Counted from the stretch's first letter, positions 27,191 to 36,449 are shown. The stretch is 64,000 nt of DNA from Pseudomonadota bacterium (GCA_029779535.1 JAKPAG010000086.1:1-64000), one strand, 5' to 3'. Translations and numbers: made by a program. Notes: generated by a model not told the origin, from the sequence alone.

Positions 27191-28552
27191 ATGACCACCA
27201 CCACCACCCAGCGGCGTTCGGCCTTCGGCCTGCTGCTGCACGTGCTGACCGAACACCTGACCAAGGCGATCATGGCCGGCATGGTGCTGGGCATCTTCGT
27301 GGGCTACCTGGTCAACCAGGGCGCGCTGGCCGGGGTGATGGACACCGAACACTGGACCCGCACGTTCCAGATGCTGTCCACCATCTTCCTCAACCTGATC
27401 AAGATGCTGGTCGCGCCGCTGGTGCTGGCCACGATCATTTCGGGCCTGGCGCACATGGGCGATAGCGCGGCGGTGGGGCGGATCGGCTTTCGCGCGATCG
27501 TATGGTTCATCCTGGCCAGCTTCATTTCGATCACTCTGGGGCTGGTCATGGTCAACTTCTTCCAGCCGGGCGTGGGCGTCGACCTGACCGCCAAGGCCCA
27601 GGCCATTGGCGAGGTCAAGAAGCTCGACCTGTTCGAATTCATCGAACACGTGTTCCCCAAGAACATCATCGCCGCGATGGGCGAAAACAACGTGCTGCAG
27701 ATCCTGGTCTTCGCGCTGTTTGCCGGGATCGGGCTGACCGCGATCGGTGAAAAGGGCGCGCCGCTGGTGCGCGGAGCCGAAGCGCTGGGCGACCTGATGC
27801 TGCAGGTCACCGGCTATGTCATGCGTTTTGCCCCCTTCGCGGTGTTCGGCGCGCTGGCCAAGGTTGTGGCCGAAAACGGGCTGGGCATCCTGGGCACCTA
27901 TGCCCAGCTGCTGCTCGAATTCTACCTCTCGCTGGGTCTGCTGTGGTCGCTCCTGCTGGGGGTCGGCTTCCTGTTCCTGGGGACGCGGGCCTTCACCCTG
28001 GTACGCTATGTGCGTGAGCCGGTGATGATCGCCTTTTCGACCGCCAGCAGCGAAGCGGCCATGCCCAAGCTGTTCGAACAGCTTGACCGGTTCGGCGTGC
28101 CGCGCCGCATTTCGGGGCTGATGATCCCGCTGGGCTATTCGTTCAACCTCGACGGGTCGATGATGTACGCCAGCTTCGCGACGATCTTCATCGCGCAGGC
28201 CTATGGCATCCACCTTGAATGGTCGACGCAGATCCTGATCCTCCTGACCCTGATGGTCAGTTCCAAGGGCATCGCCGCCGTGCCGCGCGCCAGCCTGGTG
28301 GTGATCGCGGCGACGCTCGCGATGTTCGACTTGCCGGTCGAAGGGATCGCGCTGGTGCTGGCGATCGACCAGTTCCTCGACATGGGCCGCACCGCCACCA
28401 ACGTGCTGGGCAACGCGGTGGCGACCAGCGTCATCACCAAGTGGGAAGGCATGCTGCAGGTCCCGCTCGATCCTGACCAGGGCGAGCCCGAAGCCCCGAC
28501 GCAGACCCCGGACCACGGCAAGAAGGGCCTGCACCTCGACGGCGGCAAGTAA
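27191..28552 (+). CDS. Dicarboxylate/amino acid:cation symporter (DAACS family)
   Basis: A 453-aa inner-membrane transporter of the GltP/DctA family, with eight TM helices and two re-entrant hairpins. Diagnostic features are NLIKMLVAPLVLATIISGLAHMG, the first hairpin in FSTASSEAAMPKLFEQL, NLDGSMMY, and the second hairpin SSKGIAAVPRASLVV before LDMGRTATNVLGN. It likely imports succinate, fumarate, malate or glutamate. ATG 27191 has GGGGAGC upstream. The 110-bp gap to dapE shows no regulatory element I can name. Confidence 0.93.
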   Translation: MTTTTTQRRSAFGLLLHVLTEHLTKAIMAGMVLGIFVGYLVNQGALAGVMDTEHWTRTFQMLSTIFLNLIKMLVAPLVLATIISGLAHMGDSAAVGRIGFRAIVWFILASFISITLGLVMVNFFQPGVGVDLTAKAQAIGEVKKLDLFEFIEHVFPKNIIAAMGENNVLQILVFALFAGIGLTAIGEKGAPLVRGAEALGDLMLQVTGYVMRFAPFAVFGALAKVVAENGLGILGTYAQLLLEFYLSLGLLWSLLLGVGFLFLGTRAFTLVRYVREPVMIAFSTASSEAAMPKLFEQLDRFGVPRRISGLMIPLGYSFNLDGSMMYASFATIFIAQAYGIHLEWSTQILILLTLMVSSKGIAAVPRASLVVIAATLAMFDLPVEGIALVLAIDQFLDMGRTATNVLGNAVATSVITKWEGMLQVPLDPDQGEPEAPTQTPDHGKKGLHLDGGK

Positions 28553-28555
28553 GTC

Positions 28556-29203
28556 CTAATTGCCCTTGGGCGGCTCGCTCTTTGGCTTGTAGGCGCACAG
28601 GTCCGCCACCGGGCAGCGCCAGCATTCGGGCCGGCGCGCCTTGCAGATGTAGCGGCCGTGCAGGATCAGCCAGTGATGCGCCCCCACCCGGAACGGCTGG
28701 GGGACCTTCTTTTCAAGGGCCTTCTCGACCGCCAGCACCGTCTTGCCCTTGGCCAGGCCAGTGCGGTTGCCGACCCGGAAGATGTGGGTATCAACCGCGA
28801 AGGTTTCCGCCCCGAAGGCGCAGTTCATCACCACGTTGGCGGTCTTTCGGCCGACGCCCGGCAGGGTGGTCAGCACGTCGCGGTCGGCCGGAACCTCGCC
28901 GCCATGCTCGCGCACCAGGATTTCCGACAGGGCGATCACGTTCTTCGCCTTGGCGTTGAACAGGCCGATGGTCTTGATGTGCTGCTTCAGGCCTTCTTCG
29001 CCCAGGTCCAGCATCTGCTGGGGGGTCTTGACCGTCTCGAACAGCGCGCGGGTGGCCTTGTTCACCCCCACATCGGTCGCCTGGGCCGAAAGCACCACCG
29101 CAACCAGCAGTTGATAGGTGTTGCCGAATTCCAGCTCGGTCTGGGGCGAAGGGTTATCTTCGGCCAGTCGGCGGAAGAATTCGAAAATGGCCTCGCGCTT
29201 CAT
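28556..29203 (-). CDS. nth: Endonuclease III
   Basis: A 215-aa DNA glycosylase/AP lyase removing oxidised pyrimidines. The helix-hairpin-helix LPGVGRKTANVV carries the catalytic Lys and VDTHIFRV the catalytic Asp. The [4Fe-4S] loop C-x6-C-x2-C-x5-C reads CKARRPECWRCPVADLC. ATG 29203 begins as the family does and overlaps the stop of the upstream gene (ATGA). It is convergent with the symporter, 3 bp apart. Confidence 0.96.
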   Translation of the reverse strand: MKREAIFEFFRRLAEDNPSPQTELEFGNTYQLLVAVVLSAQATDVGVNKATRALFETVKTPQQMLDLGEEGLKQHIKTIGLFNAKAKNVIALSEILVREHGGEVPADRDVLTTLPGVGRKTANVVMNCAFGAETFAVDTHIFRVGNRTGLAKGKTVLAVEKALEKKVPQPFRVGAHHWLILHGRYICKARRPECWRCPVADLCAYKPKSEPPKGN

Positions 29204-29724
29204 CGCAGCCACCGGGTCATCGCCGGAAAGGGCGCGCGCGCCCACTCGGCCGCGCGGCGTGGTTCGGCGCTCATCCCCCAGGCGGACAGCAGCGGCACGC
29301 CCGGCCCCATCGGCCCGGCAAAGGCCTCCAGCAGCGCTTGCGAGCCGCCGCGATAGCCGGCGGGGTGGAACACCACCTCCAGCGGCAAGCCGCAGTGCGT
29401 CGCGGCGGCGACCGACCAGGCGATCGCGGCCATTTCCTCGCCCGGTTCCACCTCGATCGCGCTGGCCCCGGTGCGCCGCTCTGCATCGATCACCGCAAGG
29501 TGCCCGGCCTCGTGCAGCAGGTCGCCGGGATGGGCGTCGCGCATCGGATCGATCCGCACCGCGCCCTGGTGAACATCGATCCCGGGCAGGAACATGTCGC
29601 CCTCGACCGGCTCGATCCGCAGCGCGATGCCGATCTCCTGCAGGAAGCCGCAGATCACCTGGGCCGCTGCCAGCCCGCCCGGCTCAAGCCAGCGGCACTG
29701 CGCGACCTGGTCCGGCGTGATCAC
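29200..29724 (-). CDS. Uncharacterised protein with HExxH zinc-peptidase motif
   Basis: A 174-aa protein I cannot assign to a named family. HEAGH at residues 71-75 with Glu96/Glu97 about 22 residues later is the arrangement of gluzincin-type zinc sites. DLLHEAGHLAVID resembles the active helix of small metallopeptidases. There is no signal peptide or TM segment. The start GTG 29724 overlaps the dapB stop (GTGA), and its own stop overlaps the nth start (ATGA), so the three genes are translationally coupled. A cytosolic peptidase or structural zinc protein is possible. Confidence 0.8.
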   Translation of the reverse strand: MITPDQVAQCRWLEPGGLAAAQVICGFLQEIGIALRIEPVEGDMFLPGIDVHQGAVRIDPMRDAHPGDLLHEAGHLAVIDAERRTGASAIEVEPGEEMAAIAWSVAAATHCGLPLEVVFHPAGYRGGSQALLEAFAGPMGPGVPLLSAWGMSAEPRRAAEWARAPFPAMTRWLR

Positions 29725-30449
29725 AGGTCGAGCACCTGCGGCATGGTATAGCGGCCTGCCGGGCGGTCCAGCAGCCACTGCGCCGCGCGGATCGCGCCCT
29801 TGGCAAAGATGCGGCGGTTTTCCGCAAGGTGCGACAGCGCCAGACGCTCGTCATCGCCCAGGAACAGGACCGTGTGATCGCCCGCCACGCTGCCGCCGCG
29901 CAGCGCGGCAAAGCCGATGTCGCCCGGCCGCCGCGCCCCGGTGATCCCATCGCGTCCGCGCGCGCTGACCTCGGCAAGATCGACCTGCCGGCCTTCGGCC
30001 GCGGCCTGCCCCAGCAGCAAGGCGGTCCCCGAAGGTGCGTCGACCTTCATGCGGTGATGGGTTTCGCTGATCTCGACGTCCCAGTCCTCACCCAGCCGGG
30101 CGGCCGCCTCGCGCACCAGGTGGGCGAGCAGGGTAACGCCCAGTGACGTGTTCCCGGTCTGCAGCACGGCGATGTGGTCCGCCGCCTGGTCGATCAGCCA
30201 GTGGTGGCGTTCTTCCAGCCCGGTGGTTCCGACGACCAGGCCCGCGCCGGCCGCCATCGCGGCGTCAAGGTTGGCTTCAAGGGCGTGCGGGCTGGAAAAG
30301 TCGACCAGCACGTCCGACGCCTTGGCCAGCGCGGCCACGTCGTCGCCCTTGTCCACGCCGCCGGCGTGGGTCTCGCCCGCCGCGGCGATCGCTTCGACCA
30401 GCGCCTGCCCCATGCGTCCCGCGCTGCCGATGATCCCGATTCTCGCCAT
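29721..30449 (-). CDS. dapB: 4-hydroxy-tetrahydrodipicolinate reductase
   Basis: A 242-aa enzyme of lysine/diaminopimelate synthesis. The nucleotide-binding IGIIGSAGRMGQ is at the start. LVDFSSP and VVGTTGL follow. The active-site signature EISETHHRMKVDAPSGTAL is present with the catalytic His/Lys. The start is ATG 30449 because AGGGGA lies six bases upstream; an ATG two codons earlier directly abuts that site. It is divergent from the sirtuin gene with only 26 bp between start codons. Confidence 0.96.
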   Translation of the reverse strand: MARIGIIGSAGRMGQALVEAIAAAGETHAGGVDKGDDVAALAKASDVLVDFSSPHALEANLDAAMAAGAGLVVGTTGLEERHHWLIDQAADHIAVLQTGNTSLGVTLLAHLVREAAARLGEDWDVEISETHHRMKVDAPSGTALLLGQAAAEGRQVDLAEVSARGRDGITGARRPGDIGFAALRGGSVAGDHTVLFLGDDERLALSHLAENRRIFAKGAIRAAQWLLDRPAGRYTMPQVLDL

Positions 30450-30475
30450 TGCCATTCCCCTACAGGGCATGCTTC

Positions 30476-31186
30476 ATGGCCGTGATGAGGGAAATCCGCA
30501 ACATCGTGATCCTGACCGGCGCGGGGATTTCCGCCGAAAGCGGGATCGATACCTTCCGCGGCGCCGGCGGCTTGTGGGAAAACCACCGGGTCGAAGATGT
30601 CGCCACGCCCGAAGCCTTCGCCCGCGATCCCCAGCTGGTGCTGCGTTTCTATGACATGCGCCGCGAAGCGATCCAGACCAGGCAGCCCAATGCCGCCCAC
30701 ACCGCGCTGGCGCGGCTCGATGCCGAGTGGCCGGGGGACCTGCTGATCGTCACGCAGAACGTCGATGACCTGCACGAACGCGGCGGCGCGCGGCGCGTGC
30801 TGCACATGCACGGCGAACACCTCAAGGCATGGTGCACCCGGTGCGACAGTCGCCATGCCTGGTCCGACCCGTTGGTCGACCGCCCGCCCTGCCCCAAGTG
30901 CGGGGCGCGCAGCCTGCGCCCGGACGTGGTCTGGTTCGGCGAAGTGCCCTATCACATGGACCGCATCTACCGCGCGCTGCGCGAGGCAGACCTGTTCGTC
31001 TCGATCGGCACCTCGGGCGCGGTCTATCCAGCGGCGGGCTTTGTCCAGAACGCGCGCGAACTGGGCGCACGGACGCTGGAGCTGAACCTCGAACCCTCGC
31101 AAGGTTCGCGCCTGTTTCATGAAAGCCGGCTTGGCCCGGCGAGCGAGCTGGTCCCCGCCTGGGTGGACGAGTTACTGGCCGGCTGA
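30476..31186 (+). CDS. cobB: NAD-dependent protein deacylase, sirtuin class III
   Basis: A 236-aa Sir2-family enzyme. The NAD-binding GAGISAESGIDTFRG is at residues about 15-29, TQNVDDLH at 93-100 and the catalytic His112 in HMHGE. Zinc ligands are Cys120, Cys123, Cys139 and Cys142. Tyr59 and Arg62 in FYDMRRE form the Y-x-x-R pair that in class III sirtuins (CobB, SIRT5) binds acidic acyl groups, so desuccinylase activity is likely. ATG 30476 with AGGGC upstream is preferred over ATG 30485. The 3' end overlaps the convergent ThiF-like gene by 15 bp. Confidence 0.93.
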   Translation: MAVMREIRNIVILTGAGISAESGIDTFRGAGGLWENHRVEDVATPEAFARDPQLVLRFYDMRREAIQTRQPNAAHTALARLDAEWPGDLLIVTQNVDDLHERGGARRVLHMHGEHLKAWCTRCDSRHAWSDPLVDRPPCPKCGARSLRPDVVWFGEVPYHMDRIYRALREADLFVSIGTSGAVYPAAGFVQNARELGARTLELNLEPSQGSRLFHESRLGPASELVPAWVDELLAG

Positions 31187-31948
31187 ACAGCCCCGGCATT
31201 CCGGGTCGCGCGCGATGTTCATGGTCCGCAGGCTCGGCACCAGCCCTTCCAGCAGGTGCAGCTTGCCCCACTGCGGATCGCCCAGCGCGGTCTTGCCATC
31301 AAGGATCACGCGGATCGCCTGCATCGCGGCAAAGGCGCCGACCATGCCGACCATCGCCCCCAGCACACCGTCCGCCGCGCAGGTATCGCAGTCCTCCGCA
31401 TCGAAGGCATCGCCCACGAAACAGCGATAGCAGCTGTGTCCGGCGAGGTGCCCGGCAAAGTTCGCCACCTGCCCCTGGAACCGCCCGATTGCCGCCGTGG
31501 TCAAGGGCACCCCAAGGCGCACGCAGGTATCGGACACCAGCAAGCGAGTCGCGAAATTGTCACACCCGTCTAGTACCACGGTGGCACCTCCGAGGACCTG
31601 CGCGGCGTCGACACCCCCCCCAATACGCCCGGCGACCGCGCAGGCTTCGAGGGCAGGATCGAACCGCCCCACCCACTCCGCCGCCGCATGTGCCTTGGAC
31701 CGGCCAATGTCGGCCGGGGTAAACACCGTCTGGCGCTGCAGGTTGCTCGCCTCGATCACGTCATCGTCGATCAGCGTCAGCCGCCCCACGCCAGCCGCCG
31801 CCAGGTATTGCAGCGCGGGCGAGCCGATCCCGCCGCAGCCGACCAGCACGACATGCGCCTCGCCGAGCGCGATCTGCCCCGCCCCGCCCACTTCGGGCAG
31901 GACGATGTGGCGGGCAAAGCGGTCGAGGCGGTCGGGCGGCAGCATCAT
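31172..31948 (-). CDS. ThiF/MoeB/HesA family adenylyltransferase
   Basis: A 258-aa E1-like enzyme that adenylates the C-terminal Gly-Gly of a sulfur carrier such as MoaD or ThiS. RFARHIVLPEVGGAGQ, the nucleotide loop VGCGGIGSPALQYLA, IDDDVIEASNLQRQ and DGCDNFATR are all diagnostic. Zinc cysteines are the pairs CYRC and CRGC. No rhodanese domain follows. The partner is not in the window, so MoeB versus ThiF cannot be decided; mobA and formate dehydrogenase nearby make a molybdopterin role plausible. ATG 31948 has AGGGGAT upstream. Confidence 0.92.
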   Translation of the reverse strand: MMLPPDRLDRFARHIVLPEVGGAGQIALGEAHVVLVGCGGIGSPALQYLAAAGVGRLTLIDDDVIEASNLQRQTVFTPADIGRSKAHAAAEWVGRFDPALEACAVAGRIGGGVDAAQVLGGATVVLDGCDNFATRLLVSDTCVRLGVPLTTAAIGRFQGQVANFAGHLAGHSCYRCFVGDAFDAEDCDTCAADGVLGAMVGMVGAFAAMQAIRVILDGKTALGDPQWGKLHLLEGLVPSLRTMNIARDPECRGCSAGQ

Positions 31949-32046
31949 GGCCAATCCCCTAGCCGTATGCGCTCCCCTGCGCAAAAGGTAGTGACAAGCA
32001 ACCCATCGCTGCGCAGAGTAGGGCCAAACACAATGCGGAGAGATTC

Positions 32047-32820
32047 ATGGGTGACCTGACAGGCCGGATCGCGCTGGTGACCGGCGCCTCGCGCGGGATC
32101 GGCGCGGCGACGGCGCGGGCGCTGGCGGCGGCCGGCGCGAAAGTGGCGGTGACCGACCTCAAGGCGCCAGAGGACCTCGCGGCGGAAATCGGCGGCTGGG
32201 CGCGCGCCCAGGACGTGACGAGCGAGGCGGACTGGGCCGCGACGATGGACTGGCTGCGGGCCGAGGCCGGCGGGCTCGACATCCTGGTCAACAACGCCGG
32301 GCTGTTCCTGATGAAGCCCTTGCTGGAAACCTCGCTGGCGGAATGGCAGCGGCTCCACGCGGTCAACGTCGAAGGGGTGTTCCTCGGCACCAAGGCCGCG
32401 ATCCCGCTGCTGGCCGAACGCGCGGCGAAGTGGGCCGGCGGCACCGCGATCATCAACCTGTCGTCGATGGCCGGGCTGGTCGGATCGGCGGGAGCGGCCT
32501 GCTACAACGCGTCGAAAGGCGCGGTGCGATTGTTCACCAAGGGGGTGGCGCTGGAACTGGCCTCGTCCGGAATTCGGGTCAATTCGGTCCACCCCGGGGT
32601 CATCGAGACCAACATGGGCCAGGAGGTGATCGACGCGATTTCCACCTTGGGCGGGATCGGCGCGAACGAGGCGCGCAACAGCGCGGCGGCGCTTCACCCG
32701 CTGGGCCACATGGGCCAGCCGCAGAACGTGGCAGATGCCATCGTGTTCCTGGCCAGCGACAAGGCAGCCTTCATGACCGGCAGCGAAGTGGTGGTCGATG
32801 GCGGGGTGACCGCCGGCTGA
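32047..32820 (+). CDS. SDR family oxidoreductase
   Basis: A 257-aa classical short-chain dehydrogenase. The cofactor loop TGASRGIG is at residues 13-20, NNAG at about 87-90, the catalytic Ser in NLSSMAG and Tyr/Lys in CYNASKG. The C-terminal FMTGSEVVVDGGVTAG is typical. An acidic residue after the second strand (TDLKAP) favours NAD. The substrate is unknown. ATG 32047 has GGAGAG upstream. It is likely co-transcribed with the following acyl-CoA synthetase. Confidence 0.93.
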   Translation: MGDLTGRIALVTGASRGIGAATARALAAAGAKVAVTDLKAPEDLAAEIGGWARAQDVTSEADWAATMDWLRAEAGGLDILVNNAGLFLMKPLLETSLAEWQRLHAVNVEGVFLGTKAAIPLLAERAAKWAGGTAIINLSSMAGLVGSAGAACYNASKGAVRLFTKGVALELASSGIRVNSVHPGVIETNMGQEVIDAISTLGGIGANEARNSAAALHPLGHMGQPQNVADAIVFLASDKAAFMTGSEVVVDGGVTAG

Positions 32821-32890
32821 TCATCTCTTGCGCGGGGCGGCCCGCGCTGCTCCACTCAACTGCAACCACAACACCACGACGGGACCATAG

Positions 32891-34582
32891 ATGCATTACG
32901 CACAGCTGCGCCAGGCGCGCGAGGAACTGACCGGGCCGGGCGGCCAATTCGAGATCGTCGAGCAGGAGGTGCTGGGCCATAAGCTGCGCTGCTTCAGGAA
33001 CGCGCCGCCCAGCGTGCGCGAATTCTGGCTGTCCACCGCCGCCTATGGCGACCGCACCTACCTGATCTATGAAGGCGAACGGCTGACTTATGCCCAGGCC
33101 CATGCCCAGGCGGGCTCGCTGGCCGCCTGGCTGGCGGAACAAGGCGTCCAGCCGGGTGACCGGGTGGCGATTGCCATGCGCAACTATCCCGAATGGCTGG
33201 TGGCCTACTGGTCCTGCGTCAGCTGCGGGATTGCCGTGGTCGGCATGAACGCCTGGTGGACCGCCGAGGAAATGGAATACGCGCTCAAGGATTCGCAGCC
33301 CAAGGTGCTGATCTGCGATGCCGAACGCCTGGCCCGCTTCCGCGAGATCGAGGCGAACGTGCCGCCAGTCAAGCTGGTCGGCGTCCGGCTGGACGATTAC
33401 CCCGCCGATGTCACGCCGTGGAGCGTGGTGGCCAGCCATCCCGGCGAAATGCCGCAGGTCACGGTCGATCCCGATGCCGATGCCTGCATCTTCTACACCA
33501 GCGGCACCACCGGCTTTCCCAAGGGGGCGCAGCTGACCCACCGGGGCTGCATCGCCAACCTGATGAACATGCTGTTCGCCGGGGCATCCAGCGCGCTGGC
33601 GATGGAACGCGCGGTGGGCGAAGTCCCGCCCGAAGTGCCCCCGGTGCCGGTGGTGCTGCTGACAACCCCGCTGTTCCACGTCACCGCCAACAATTGCGGC
33701 GCCTACCTCACCAGCGCGGCCGGAGGCACGATCGTGCTGATGTACCGCTGGGACGCTGGCGAAGCGCTGAAACTGATCGAGCGGGAGAAGATCTCCTCGG
33801 TCAGCGGCGTACCGGTGATGAGCCGCGAGCTGATCAACCACCCCGATTTCGCCACGACCGACACCTCCAGCCTGACCGGCCTGTCGGGCGGCGGGGCGCA
33901 GGTCCCGCCCGACCTGGTGCTGAAGATCGAGGAAGCCGTAGCCACGGCCCGGCCGACCACCGGCTATGGCATGACCGAAACCTGCGGGATCATCACGTCG
34001 GTCAGCGGCGATTTCTTCGTCGACCGTCCGGATACCGCCGGCCCTTACATGCCCAGCTTCGAAGCCAAGATTGTCGACGACGATGGCAACGAGCTGCCGC
34101 TGGGCGAAGTGGGCGAACTGTGGGTCAAGGGCAGCCCGGTGATAAAGGGCTACCTCAACCGCCCCGATGCCAGCGCCCAGACCATCACCGATGGCTGGCT
34201 GCACACCGGCGACGTGGCGCGGATGGACGAGGACAAGTTCATCTACATCGTCGACCGCAAGAAGGACCTGGTGATCCGCGGCGGCGAGAACATCAGCTGC
34301 ACCGAAGTGGAAGCCTGCGTCTATCGCCACCCGGCGGTCGCCGAATGCTGCGTGTTCGGCGTGCCCGACCAGCGCCTGGGCGAGGAAATCGGCGTGGCCG
34401 TGGTGCTCAAGCCCGGCGCTAGCTGCACTGAGGCCGAATTGCAGCAGCACTGCCTTGACCACATGAGCAAGCACAAGGTGCCGCGCTATGTCTGGTTCGA
34501 GGCCGAGGCCCTGCCCCGCAACGCCAGCGGCAAGTTCCTGCGCCGCGAGCTGCGCGACCGGCTGAGCGCCACTGTGGCTTAG
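32891..34582 (+). CDS. Class I adenylate-forming enzyme, probable acyl-CoA synthetase
   Basis: A 563-aa ANL-superfamily ligase activating a carboxylic acid via acyl-AMP to acyl-CoA. The P-loop-like FYTSGTTGFPKGA is at about residues 200-212, then TGYGMTETCG, DGWLHTGDVARMDED, the hinge VDRKKDLVIRGGENIS and the catalytic Lys in NASGKFLRRELRD. Large aromatic or branched substrates are possible given a downstream FadL-type porin. ATG 32891 starts MHYAQLRQAREEL. The substrate cannot be fixed from sequence. Confidence 0.92.
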   Translation: MHYAQLRQAREELTGPGGQFEIVEQEVLGHKLRCFRNAPPSVREFWLSTAAYGDRTYLIYEGERLTYAQAHAQAGSLAAWLAEQGVQPGDRVAIAMRNYPEWLVAYWSCVSCGIAVVGMNAWWTAEEMEYALKDSQPKVLICDAERLARFREIEANVPPVKLVGVRLDDYPADVTPWSVVASHPGEMPQVTVDPDADACIFYTSGTTGFPKGAQLTHRGCIANLMNMLFAGASSALAMERAVGEVPPEVPPVPVVLLTTPLFHVTANNCGAYLTSAAGGTIVLMYRWDAGEALKLIEREKISSVSGVPVMSRELINHPDFATTDTSSLTGLSGGGAQVPPDLVLKIEEAVATARPTTGYGMTETCGIITSVSGDFFVDRPDTAGPYMPSFEAKIVDDDGNELPLGEVGELWVKGSPVIKGYLNRPDASAQTITDGWLHTGDVARMDEDKFIYIVDRKKDLVIRGGENISCTEVEACVYRHPAVAECCVFGVPDQRLGEEIGVAVVLKPGASCTEAELQQHCLDHMSKHKVPRYVWFEAEALPRNASGKFLRRELRDRLSATVA

Positions 34583-34588
34583 CAGCTC

Positions 34589-34620
34589 GCGCGGCGGCAA
34601 AGCTGCGTTTGGCCGCCGCC
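34589..34620 (+). terminator. Hairpin after the acyl-CoA synthetase gene
   Basis: GGCGGCAAA and TTTGGCCGCC arms (one bulged G) enclose GCTGCG, seven bases after the stop codon. There is no clean U-run, although TTGTTTGTTTG follows a few bases later. Confidence 0.45.
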
Positions 34621-34717
34621 AAGGACTTGTTTGTTTGCTTGCCGGGCAAACCGGTTAGTGCCCCGTGAACATGAGTGGACGCTAATGTCCGCCGCCAGTT
34701 CACGGGGAACAGACCAG

Positions 34718-36019
34718 ATGACCGACACTTTCCGGCCGCGTGGCCGCCACGCCTTCCGGCCCGTTACGATCCTGCCGTTGCTGGCGCTGGGCCTGGCGAT
34801 GTCGTCCCCGGCCCATGCCACCGACGGCTATTTCCTCAACGGCACCGGGGCCAAGGCCAAGGGTGCCGGCGGGGTCGAGATTGCCCTGCCGCAGGACGGC
34901 CTGGCAATCGCGGTCAACCCGGCCACCGTGACCGAGGTCGGCCACCGTCTCGACGTTGGTTTCGAAGTGTTCGTGCCGCGCCGCGGCGCGCGGATCAGTG
35001 GCAATACTGCCGGGCTGAACGGCGACTATTCGGGCAACGGCGCGAATCCCTTCGTCCTGCCCGAATTCGCCTATGTCCGCCCGCTGTCCGACCGCGTCGC
35101 GGTGGGCCTGGCGATCAGCGGCAACGGCGGGATGAACACCCGCTACAAGGTCAATCCCTTTGCCAGCTTCGGCGCCACCGGCCCGGCCGGGGTCAACCTG
35201 CAGCAGATCATGATCTCGCCCACGATCGGGGTGAAACTGGCCAAGGGGCATTCGCTCGGCCTGTCGCCGACCGTCGTGGTGCAGGGCTTCGAAATGCTGG
35301 GCGTGCAGCCCTTTGCCGGCTATTCGCAGGAACCGGCCAATTTCACCAACCGCGGCACCGACTGGTCCGTCGGCGCGGGCTTTCGCGTGGGCTACCTCGG
35401 CTCGCTCGGCGACGGTGTGAAGATCGGCGCCTTCTACCAGTCGAAGGTCTGGACCGGGCGGTTCAAGAAGTACGCCGGCCTATACGCCGATCACGGCGGG
35501 TTCGACGTGCCGGCCGCCTGGGGCGCAGGCATTTCGGTGAAGCCCACCCCGGCGCTGACGCTGGGCGCGGACTACAAGCGGATCGAATATTCGAAGGTCG
35601 CCTCGGTCGGCAATCCGGTTGGGCTATTGTTCCAGGGCAAGCCGTTCGGCGCGGCGGGCGGTCCCGGCTTTGGCTGGCGCGATGTTGACGTGTGGAAGGT
35701 GGGCGCGGTCTACCAGGCTCGTCCGGGGCTGACGCTGCGCGCCGGCTATGGCCGCTCGGACAACCCGGTGCCGTCGTCGCAGACGCTTCTCAACATTCTG
35801 GCGCCGGGCGTGGTGCGCGGCCACATCACCGGCGGCGCCAGCGTCGACCTGTCGTCGCGCGCGGAACTGACCGGCTATGTCATGCACGCCCCCCGGCAGA
35901 CCGTGCGCGGGGCCGGATCGATCCCGCCGGGCATGCCGCCGGCCGGGTTCGGTGGCGGCGAAGCCGACATCCACCTGTCCGAAACGGCAGTCGGCCTGTC
36001 GTTCGGCCTGAAGCTCTAG
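34718..36019 (+). CDS. Outer membrane transport protein, OMPP1/FadL/TodX family
   Basis: A 433-aa outer-membrane beta-barrel for hydrophobic substrates. It has a signal peptide ending SSPAHA and a mature N-terminus TDGYFLNGTGAKAKGAGG, the FadL hatch signature (NG-x-GAK-x-x-G-x-GG). ALPQDGLAIAVNPAT follows, then alternating beta-strand sequence, ending VGLSFGLKL. ATG 34718 is preceded by GGGGA and gives the signal peptide; upstream in-frame starts do not. Fatty acids or aromatic hydrocarbons are possible ligands. Confidence 0.92.
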   Translation: MTDTFRPRGRHAFRPVTILPLLALGLAMSSPAHATDGYFLNGTGAKAKGAGGVEIALPQDGLAIAVNPATVTEVGHRLDVGFEVFVPRRGARISGNTAGLNGDYSGNGANPFVLPEFAYVRPLSDRVAVGLAISGNGGMNTRYKVNPFASFGATGPAGVNLQQIMISPTIGVKLAKGHSLGLSPTVVVQGFEMLGVQPFAGYSQEPANFTNRGTDWSVGAGFRVGYLGSLGDGVKIGAFYQSKVWTGRFKKYAGLYADHGGFDVPAAWGAGISVKPTPALTLGADYKRIEYSKVASVGNPVGLLFQGKPFGAAGGPGFGWRDVDVWKVGAVYQARPGLTLRAGYGRSDNPVPSSQTLLNILAPGVVRGHITGGASVDLSSRAELTGYVMHAPRQTVRGAGSIPPGMPPAGFGGGEADIHLSETAVGLSFGLKL

Positions 36020-36029
36020 GCAGCGGCGC

Positions 36030-36449
36030 GTGCTGGATCCGTTCCTGGCACCGCTGGCCGGCGGCGTGCTGATCGGCCTGGCTTCGGGCGGGCTGTACCT
36101 GCTGGCGGGCGAAATTGCCGGGATCACCGGGATCGCCCGCTCCGCCCTGATCGGCCCAGCGCGCGGCTGGCAGGCGGCGTTCATCGCCGGTCTGCTGGCG
36201 GCCGGGCTGGCCGCGGCATGGGCCAAGGGGCCGGCACTGGTGGCCGGGATCGAACAGACGTCGCTGCCGGTGATGGTGCTGGCCGGGCTGCTGGTTGGCC
36301 TGGGCACCGACATCGGCAATGGCTGCACCAGCGGGCACGGGGTCTGCGGCCTGTCACGGCTTTCGCGCCGTTCGCTGGCTGCGGTCGCGGTGTTCATGGC
36401 GGCCGCCGCAACCACGGTCTATCTTGTCCGTCACGCAGGCGTGCTGTGA
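36030..36449 (+). CDS. YeeE/YedE family membrane protein, first half
   Basis: A 139-aa protein with four hydrophobic segments. The YeeE/YedE signature GNGCTSGHGVCGLSRLS, at residues about 98-114, carries conserved cysteines used in thiosulfate or sulfur-compound transport by the family. The start is a GTG at 36030, 10 bp after the FadL gene. Its stop overlaps the start of the second half (GTGA). The two halves together correspond to one full-length YeeE/YedE transporter. Confidence 0.9.
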   Translation: MLDPFLAPLAGGVLIGLASGGLYLLAGEIAGITGIARSALIGPARGWQAAFIAGLLAAGLAAAWAKGPALVAGIEQTSLPVMVLAGLLVGLGTDIGNGCTSGHGVCGLSRLSRRSLAAVAVFMAAAATTVYLVRHAGVL

